From Candidatus Erginobacter occultus (lineage in GTDB: Bacteria > Auribacterota > Erginobacteria > Erginobacterales > Erginobacteraceae), in NCBI GenBank assembly GCA_030765265.1, contig JAVCCZ010000147.1, forward strand, positions 1-32,220: a stretch of 32,220 nucleotides of DNA. The letters run 5' to 3'. Positions 26,697-32,220 of this stretch are shown in pieces. The first letter of the stretch is position 1. Every line of letters begins with the position of its first letter. Both the position numbers and the translations under genes were made by a program. The notes under the pieces were generated by a model that worked only from the letters and a program-made list of their open reading frames with translations, did no database searches and was not told the origin of the DNA.

Positions 26697-27080
26697 TCAG
26701 TCCGCCATCTCCAGCGCGCCCACCGGGCAGGCCTCGACGCAGGCCCCGCACTGGACGCAGATCAAAGCCCCGGTGTCGCGGTGGAGCTTGATCCCGTCGT
26801 AGGGACAGACCGGGACGCAGGTCCCGCAGCCGGTGCATTTTTTCGCGTCGATCCGGACCGCGCCGTTCTTTTCCGTGATCGCCCCTTCGGGGCAGGCCTT
26901 GAGACAGGGCCGCCCGGCGCACTGGACGCAGACGCTCATCCGGGTCTCGGTGTCGGAGATCCGGGTGATCTCCAGCCGGGCTTTCTTCGGGTTGTTGACC
27001 TGGAAAAACCGGAAAGCGCAGACCATCTGGCAGCTCTGGCACCCGGAACAGAGGTCGATCCTGTGAACAAGATGTTTCAT
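26697..27080 (-). CDS. Ferredoxin-like protein with four [4Fe-4S] motifs (HycB/AOR-associated type)
   Basis: CSGCQSCQMVC, CVQCAGRPCLKAC, CTGCGTCVPVC, CVQCGACVEAC. Confidence 0.93.
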   Translation of the reverse strand: MKHLVHRIDLCSGCQSCQMVCAFRFFQVNNPKKARLEITRISDTETRMSVCVQCAGRPCLKACPEGAITEKNGAVRIDAKKCTGCGTCVPVCPYDGIKLHRDTGALICVQCGACVEACPVGALEMAD

Positions 27081-27139
27081 ATTTCAAACTCCATTTTAAT
27101 CGCTATCGCTATCGGGCTCCAAGCCTGGTCCCCCGCCCT

Positions 27140-29005
27140 CTACTTCCCGTACAACTCCTCCTTCACCTCCTCCAACCCCAGCTCATCGAGCGTCTCCGGC
27201 CGGATCAGCCCGTCCTCGTCGTACCCCCAGAGCCGGTAGTAATCATCGAGCATTACATCGAGGTGGACCACCTCGCCCTTAGCCGGGCCTTCCTCTTCCG
27301 GCTCGCTGAGGAACCGGTCGGGTAGGGTGTCGTCCTTCCGGGACAATCCTTCCCGCTGATTGAAGGCGCGTCTGAGAACGCAGATCCGCTTGCCGATCCG
27401 CTCGAGGTTCTCCACGTCGGCGAAGATCTCCAACCCGGTCAGACTGGTCAGGATGTCGGGGACATCCGGGTAGTAGTAGCAGAGGGGATACATTGTCCCG
27501 TACTTGCAGAGGATCAGGGAGTCGACCACGGCGTAGAAGTGCTCGACGTCAAAGACCATCTGGCCCTTGAAGGTCTCGGAGTGCCGGTCGAGGGCGTCTT
27601 TCAGCTTGTCCTCGCCGTAGCGGCGGCGGCCGATCTCGGGGAAACCGATCTCGTCGATCACCGAGAGCCCCCTCAAATGGTCGGCCCCCCGAACCGAGGT
27701 GGCGTGGGTCAGCCCCCCCGAGCGATGGGCCCGGCCGTCCTGTCCGGAGATCTCCTGCCCCTTGACGTGCATCGCGAACTTCTCCGCACCCCCTCCGATC
27801 TTCGCCGCCGCCCTCTTCACCCCCTCGGCCAAAAGATCGCCCAAACCCTCGCGGTAGGCGATCGCCTTGACCATCTCCACCATCTTCTCCCCGTCGGTCC
27901 ACTTCACCTCCTCGGGGATCAGGCCGTGCTCCGAGCATTCCATCGCGAAGCCGATCGCCGAGCCGCAGGAGATGGTATCCATCCCCAGGTCATTGCAGAG
28001 GTGGTTGGCGTAGATCAAGTCGTCGAGGTCGGAGTTGAGGCAGCCGGTGCCGAGCGAGACCACCGTTTCGTATTCCGGTCCCTCGCCGATGTTGTTGTAC
28101 TTCTTCGATAGGGTAACCAACTTGCACTGGATCTTGCAGTTGAAGCAGGAGTTCTTAGCCACCCGGAACTCGTCCCGGATCCGGGTCGAGCCGACCTTCT
28201 CCACCAGGTCGAAGACCCCCTTCTTGTGGTTCCGGGTCGGGAGCCGGCCGATCTCGTTCTCGATCTCGACCAACCCGGCGGAACCGAACTCCCGCAGGGA
28301 GAGGCAGCCCTCGGAGTCGGGACCCTCAAGAAAGCGGTATTTCGACTCCTTGAAGAGCTCGCCCAGTTTCTTCGGGTCGGCGGCGGTGATGTCGTTCGTT
28401 CCCCGGATGGCGATCGCCTTTAAGTTCTTCGAGCCCATCACCGCCCCCAGGCCGGAGCGGCCGAAGGCCCGGTGCTTGTCGGTCATCACGGCGGCGAAGC
28501 GGACCAGCTTCTCCCCGGCCGGGCCGATGCAGGCCACCCGTTCCAGGGAGTGCTTCTCCCTGAGAAATTCGGTAGTCCGGTTGACGGTCTCGCCCCAGAC
28601 CTCCGAGGCGTCCTCCAGGGTGACCCGGTCGTCCTCGATTAAAAGGTAGACCGGCTTGTCCGCCTTCCTCTCGAAGATGACCAGGTCGTAGCCGGCGTAC
28701 TTCAGCTCCGGGCCGAAATGCCCCCCGCAGTGAGCCTCGGCCCAGACCCCGGTCAGGGGAGACTTGGCGGCCATCATATATCGTCCGCTCTGGGGAAAGA
28801 GGGTCCCGGTGGTCGGCCCGGTCGCCAGGATCAGGATGTTCTCCGGCGAAAGGGCTTCGATCCCCGGCTTCAGCTCGTCCCAGAGGATCCGGGCGCAGAA
28901 CCCCGTCCCCCCGATATACTCGATCCAGCGTTCGGGGAGATCTTCTTTCTTGACCGTCCCCTCGGTCAGGTTGATCCGCAAAAACTTTCCCGCGTATCCG
29001 TGCAT
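27140..29005 (-). CDS. Aldehyde ferredoxin oxidoreductase family protein (AOR-1)
   Basis: MHGYAGKFLRINLTEGTVKKEDLPERWIEYIGGTGF, NILILATGPTTGTLFPQSGRYMMAAKSPLTGVWAEAHCGGHFGPELKYAGYD, CFNCKIQC, HLCNDLGMDTIS. Confidence 0.96.
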   Translation of the reverse strand: MHGYAGKFLRINLTEGTVKKEDLPERWIEYIGGTGFCARILWDELKPGIEALSPENILILATGPTTGTLFPQSGRYMMAAKSPLTGVWAEAHCGGHFGPELKYAGYDLVIFERKADKPVYLLIEDDRVTLEDASEVWGETVNRTTEFLREKHSLERVACIGPAGEKLVRFAAVMTDKHRAFGRSGLGAVMGSKNLKAIAIRGTNDITAADPKKLGELFKESKYRFLEGPDSEGCLSLREFGSAGLVEIENEIGRLPTRNHKKGVFDLVEKVGSTRIRDEFRVAKNSCFNCKIQCKLVTLSKKYNNIGEGPEYETVVSLGTGCLNSDLDDLIYANHLCNDLGMDTISCGSAIGFAMECSEHGLIPEEVKWTDGEKMVEMVKAIAYREGLGDLLAEGVKRAAAKIGGGAEKFAMHVKGQEISGQDGRAHRSGGLTHATSVRGADHLRGLSVIDEIGFPEIGRRRYGEDKLKDALDRHSETFKGQMVFDVEHFYAVVDSLILCKYGTMYPLCYYYPDVPDILTSLTGLEIFADVENLERIGKRICVLRRAFNQREGLSRKDDTLPDRFLSEPEEEGPAKGEVVHLDVMLDDYYRLWGYDEDGLIRPETLDELGLEEVKEELYGK

Positions 29006-29022
29006 ATAACTATTCTCCTCGT

Positions 29023-29298
29023 TTATCCTCCCGCCACCGCGGGAAATATGGTCACTGTCTCGTCCCGGCCGACCTCCCGTTCGAGATCGATCTGAGGCCG
29101 TCCCTCGATCAGGAGCACCACCGGCTGGCGTTTCTCCTGCCGGCCGTCTTTTTCCTCCAGAAGCAAATCCCGGACCGGCGGACCGTAAGTCTTCCCCAGG
29201 TACTCGAGGATACCCCGGATCGTCATCCCCCCCGGGGCCTCAACCATCCCGGTCCCCGCCCGGTCCCGCAGGGCTCCGAATAACTTCACCGTTGCCAT
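29023..29298 (-). CDS. MoaD/ThiS-like ubiquitin-fold sulfur carrier (C-terminal GG)
   Basis: MATVKLFGALRDRAG...RDETVTIFPAVAGG. Confidence 0.88.
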   Translation of the reverse strand: MATVKLFGALRDRAGTGMVEAPGGMTIRGILEYLGKTYGPPVRDLLLEEKDGRQEKRQPVVLLIEGRPQIDLEREVGRDETVTIFPAVAGG

Positions 29299-29348
29299 AA
29301 CCGATTTGATGTGTCACTTCAAATTTTAGTCACTTCAAACTTCTTCTC

Positions 29349-29585
29349 TCATCCACCGCCCAATCGGAGCATCACCAGAAGCTCCCCGTCGGAATCCAGC
29401 GGCTCGTCCAGGCGCAGAGTACGGCCCCCGGAGAGAACCTGGACGAAACCGAGTTCTTTCCGGGAATAACCCAGCGCCCGGGCCAGGATCGTTCCCACCC
29501 GGGTCCCCTTCCGTCCTTCCCATTCCAGTTCCCGCCCCTCCGGCGGCAGCCGAAGCGGTCCGGCCAGGCGAAGATGAACTTTCAT
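29349..29585 (-). CDS. MoaD/ThiS-like ubiquitin-fold protein (C-terminal GGG), most divergent of the three
   Basis: MKVHLRLAGPLRLPPEGRELEW...LDSDGELLVMLRLGGG; length, position and GG tail. Confidence 0.65.
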   Translation of the reverse strand: MKVHLRLAGPLRLPPEGRELEWEGRKGTRVGTILARALGYSRKELGFVQVLSGGRTLRLDEPLDSDGELLVMLRLGGG

Positions 29586-29603
29586 AATCAGATCTTCCGG
29601 TAT

Positions 29604-29676
29604 TGAACCGCGGAGGCGCCGAGAACGCAAAGAAAAACTATCAAATTCTCCGCGTCCTCCGCGCCTCCGCGGTGAA
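29604..29676. repeat. Long imperfect inverted repeat / hairpin with 31-nt arms and 11-nt loop
   Basis: Left arm 29604-29634 (TGAACCGCGGAGGCGCCGAGAACGCAAAGAA), right arm 29646-29676 (TTCTCCGCGTCCTCCGCGCCTCCGCGGTGAA); 25 of 31 positions pair by my count. Confidence 0.9.
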
Positions 29677-29693
29677 TTTTCCGCCCCGGCGGT

Positions 29694-29939
29694 TCAGCCC
29701 CCGGCGACGATCGGGATGAAGGCCACCCGGTCGCCCTCTTTCAGCTCAATGCCGGTATCCCGGACCAGGACCGAGTTAAGGGTGAGCTTGAGGTTGCGGT
29801 GCTCGTCGATATCCAGTCCGTACTCTTCCTTGACCCAATCGAGGAACCCGGCCAGGTTCCCGCCGGGGAATTCGACCTCATTGGTCCGGGCGGGAAAGTA
29901 GCGACGGAACTTGCTGACCGCGGTGACCGTGATCTTCAT
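29694..29939 (-). CDS. MoaD/ThiS-like ubiquitin-fold sulfur carrier (C-terminal GG)
   Basis: MKITVTAVSKFRRYFPARTNEVEFPGGNLAGFLDWV...LKEGDRVAFIPIVAGG. Confidence 0.9.
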   Translation of the reverse strand: MKITVTAVSKFRRYFPARTNEVEFPGGNLAGFLDWVKEEYGLDIDEHRNLKLTLNSVLVRDTGIELKEGDRVAFIPIVAGG

Positions 29940-30002
29940 AAAGATAGTAATCGGTAATCAGTCTCTGCCGGTCCTGCTTTATGATTACTGATCACTTGGT
30001 TG

Positions 30003-31856
30003 TTACTTCGCAATCCCTAACTCCTGGAGCTTTTCCTCGGTCGGACGGCCGTCCTCGGCCCACCCGCGGACCTCGTAATACCGCGGCAGCATCTTATCCA
30101 GCTCGACGATCTGGCCCTGGGCCGGACCCTCCGGGAGCGGTTCCTGCAGGTACCGCTTGGGCAGCGAATCGTCGGCCGGGGTCAGCCCGCAGGCGAGGTT
30201 GAAGAGCCGCTCGACGTTGAGGATCCGCTCCCCGGCCTTCATCACCTTCTCCTCGTCCCACTCGATCCCGGTAGCCAGAGTGAGCAGGTCGGCCATATCC
30301 TGGGGCAGAATGGCGTAGGTGGCGAACATACAGTACTTGCACATCTCGGCGGAGTCGACCACGGCGGCGAAGTTTTCGTGCCAGAGGACCATATCGGCCT
30401 TCCCCTGCCAGGCGTAGGGGTCGACGGTGTGGGGGTCGCCGAACCACTCCACCCCCTCCTCCGGGGTGTAACTCAAGAGTTCAAAGTTGGGCAGGGCGCG
30501 GAGGTGGTCTCCTCCCCGGGAGGCTACCGCCAGCCCGAGACCGAACCCCTTCCCGGTCCGGGGATCGTAGGCCGGCAGTTCCATCCCCTTGGTCTGGAGG
30601 GCGAAGTCCATCGAATCGCCGCCGATCTTCTCGGCCAGGTACTTCATCCCCTTGGCCGCCTCGTCTCCGATCCCCTCCCGGAAGGCGATCTTCCGTACCA
30701 GATCGATCACCATATCGACGTCGCCCCAGGCGTACTTCTCCGGGATCAACCCTTTCTCGGAACACTCGAAGAGAAATCCAATGATTCCCCCCACCGAGAT
30801 AGTGTCCATCCCCAGGTCGTTGCAGAGCCAGTTGGCGTAGATCACCGGGGCCAGGTCGGCGATATCCGGACGGGTGCCCAGGGCGACGAAAGTCTCGTAC
30901 TCCGGCCCCTTCCCCCGGCAGAAGTATTTTTCGTCCTTGACCTTGGCGTAGTTCGAGCAATGGATGATGCAGGAGAAGCAGCTCTCGGAGCGCTCGACGA
31001 AGTTCTCCCGGTAGTAGTGGCTGTCGTAGTTCTCAGCGTGTTCAAAGACCCCGGTCTGGCCGTTCCGGGTCGAAAGCCCCCCGCTGAGGGCGGCGATATC
31101 GGTGATCACCGCCGTCCCGTAGTGGGAGAAGTCGTCGTAGGTCTTGTCCCCGGTGATCTTGTCGTAGCACTCGGCGCACTTCTTCATAAACCCGGCCGGG
31201 TCGGACAGATTCAGATCGCCGATCCCGTTGACGGCGATAGCTTTGAGGTTCTTCGAGCCCATCACCGCCCCCACCCCGCAGCGGGCCAGGTAGTGGAACT
31301 TGTCGTTGGCGATGGCGGCACAGAAGACCATCTTCTCCCCGGCCGGCCCTATGCAGGCGACCTTGGTATCCCTTCCCAGCTTCTCGACCAGCCGGTCGGT
31401 GGTTTCCATCACCCCCTTACCCGCCAGGTCGGAGGCGGGGACGATCTCCACCAAGTCGTCGGTAATCTTGAGATAGACCAGCTCCTCTGACTTCCCCTCG
31501 ACGATAATCGCGTCGTAGCCGGCGTACTTGATCTCGGCCCCGAAGGCGCCCCCGGAGTTGGCGTCCCCGAAGAGCCCGGTCAGTGGCGACTTGGTGGTCA
31601 CCGTGTAGCGGCCCGAGGAGGGGGACATCGTCCCGTTGAGCGGACCGGCGGAGAAGATCAGGACGTTCTGGGGCCCCAGGGGATCGACGGCAGCCGGATC
31701 GGGGAGGAGGTCGGAGAGGAGCCGGGACCCGAACCCCCGCCCCCCGATGTAATCCTCCATCAGCTTCCGGGGGAGCGGCTCTTTGGTTATCGTGCCGGAA
31801 CTCAGGTTAACCCGAAGGATCTTCCCCATATATCCAAAGTAGTCGGCTTGGTTCAT
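30003..31856 (-). CDS. Aldehyde ferredoxin oxidoreductase family protein (AOR-2)
   Basis: MGKILRVNLSSGTITKEPLPRKLMEDYIGGRGFGSRLL, NVLIFSAGPLNGTMSPSSGRYTVTTKSPLTGLFGDANSGG, CFSCIIHC, WLCNDLGMDTIS; GGAGGAG upstream of ATGAACCAAG supports this start. Confidence 0.96.
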   Translation of the reverse strand: MNQADYFGYMGKILRVNLSSGTITKEPLPRKLMEDYIGGRGFGSRLLSDLLPDPAAVDPLGPQNVLIFSAGPLNGTMSPSSGRYTVTTKSPLTGLFGDANSGGAFGAEIKYAGYDAIIVEGKSEELVYLKITDDLVEIVPASDLAGKGVMETTDRLVEKLGRDTKVACIGPAGEKMVFCAAIANDKFHYLARCGVGAVMGSKNLKAIAVNGIGDLNLSDPAGFMKKCAECYDKITGDKTYDDFSHYGTAVITDIAALSGGLSTRNGQTGVFEHAENYDSHYYRENFVERSESCFSCIIHCSNYAKVKDEKYFCRGKGPEYETFVALGTRPDIADLAPVIYANWLCNDLGMDTISVGGIIGFLFECSEKGLIPEKYAWGDVDMVIDLVRKIAFREGIGDEAAKGMKYLAEKIGGDSMDFALQTKGMELPAYDPRTGKGFGLGLAVASRGGDHLRALPNFELLSYTPEEGVEWFGDPHTVDPYAWQGKADMVLWHENFAAVVDSAEMCKYCMFATYAILPQDMADLLTLATGIEWDEEKVMKAGERILNVERLFNLACGLTPADDSLPKRYLQEPLPEGPAQGQIVELDKMLPRYYEVRGWAEDGRPTEEKLQELGIAK

Positions 31857-31902
31857 CTCATTCTCCTCCATCCGCCCCACACGGCGGATTGGTCGTGTAT
31901 TC

Positions 31903-32169
31903 TTATTCGTAGTGCGTCCACATACGAACCACCTTCACCGTCCTGATATCGTCCAAAACCTGGTAGACCAGCCGATGCTTGATGTTAATCCGGCGGGAGC
32001 AGGCCCCGGACAGGTCGCCAACCAGTTTTTCGTACGGGGGCTGATCCTGGTACGGATTCCTGGCCAGGATTGCCAGAATCTTTTCCGCCTGGTCTTTCAA
32101 ACCCGAACGGGCAAGCTTCTTCGCGTCGCGCTTCGCCTGTTTCGTGTAGACGAGCGACCAGCTCACCAC
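31903..32169 (-). CDS. Type II toxin, Txe/YoeB family (GTG start, 32169 or 32166)
   Basis: WSLVYTKQAKRDAKKLARSGLKDQAEKILAILARNPYQDQPPYEKLVGDLSGACSRRINIKHRLVYQVLDDIRTVKVVRMWTHYE matches YoeB pattern. Confidence 0.92.
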   Translation of the reverse strand: MVSWSLVYTKQAKRDAKKLARSGLKDQAEKILAILARNPYQDQPPYEKLVGDLSGACSRRINIKHRLVYQVLDDIRTVKVVRMWTHYE

Positions 32170-32220
32170 TCGAGCTCCCGGTCACACTCCGTCACCGGGG
32201 TCTCCAGTCCTTTCCGAATA
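32163..32220 (-). CDS. Partial antitoxin gene (C-terminus), cut by the window edge
   Basis: Reverse complement reads ...IRKGLETPVTECDRELEW-stop, stop overlapping the toxin start as in TA operons. Confidence 0.65.
   Translation of the reverse strand, partial: IRKGLETPVTECDRELEW

Noticed and set aside
29023-29939. Thiamine biosynthesis (ThiS) locus
   Set aside because: No ThiG/ThiF/ThiH-like genes nearby; adjacency to AOR genes favours MoaD-like function.
234-31490. Dozens of long antisense or alternate-frame ORFs (for example 491-934+, 4155-5453+, 12786-14048-, 16408-17778+, 30378-31490+)
   Set aside because: They mirror confident genes on the opposite strand or another frame, are rich in Pro/Gly/Arg/Asp, and show no recognisable motif; expected from GC-rich coding DNA.
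31903-32220. Novel defence system at the right edge
   Set aside because: The toxin has a clear Txe/YoeB pattern with an overlapping upstream antitoxin; an ordinary type II TA pair.

Overview
GC-rich bacterial segment, coding-dense, with no rRNA, tRNA, CRISPR array or transposase that I could recognise. From left to right it contains: (i) a partial FmdB-type zinc ribbon gene, thioredoxin reductase and a DUF364 protein; (ii) a PAS histidine kinase overlapping a receiver-GGDEF diguanylate cyclase, followed by a large TPR protein; (iii) a Wzx/Wzy-type exopolysaccharide locus at about 6.2-22.9 kb (sugar transferase, metallophosphoesterase, four glycosyltransferases, flippase, O-antigen ligase/polymerase, CpsD-like ATPase, Wzz, Wza, polysaccharide deacetylase, and GNAT/CelD-like acyltransferases); (iv) a receiver/GAF/PAS protein overlapping a receiver-HD-GYP protein; (v) an aldehyde ferredoxin oxidoreductase (AOR) locus with two AOR paralogues, three MoaD/ThiS-like sulfur carriers, a poly-[4Fe-4S] ferredoxin, an Fe-S flavodoxin-fold reductase and a PNPOx-like protein; (vi) a YoeB-type toxin with a partial antitoxin. 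The observations most worth checking are: one in-frame TAA (21296-21298) that splits an otherwise continuous 765-codon frame with two tandem CelD-like GNAT domains; three distinct MoaD-like carriers between two AOR genes; small, mostly unrelated repeats at nearly every gene junction of the AOR locus and at several other junctions; and active-site substitutions in the CpsD-like ATPase (Walker A Lys to Ser) and the metallophosphoesterase (GNHD to GNID). All family calls come from reading the translations by eye; no database search was run.
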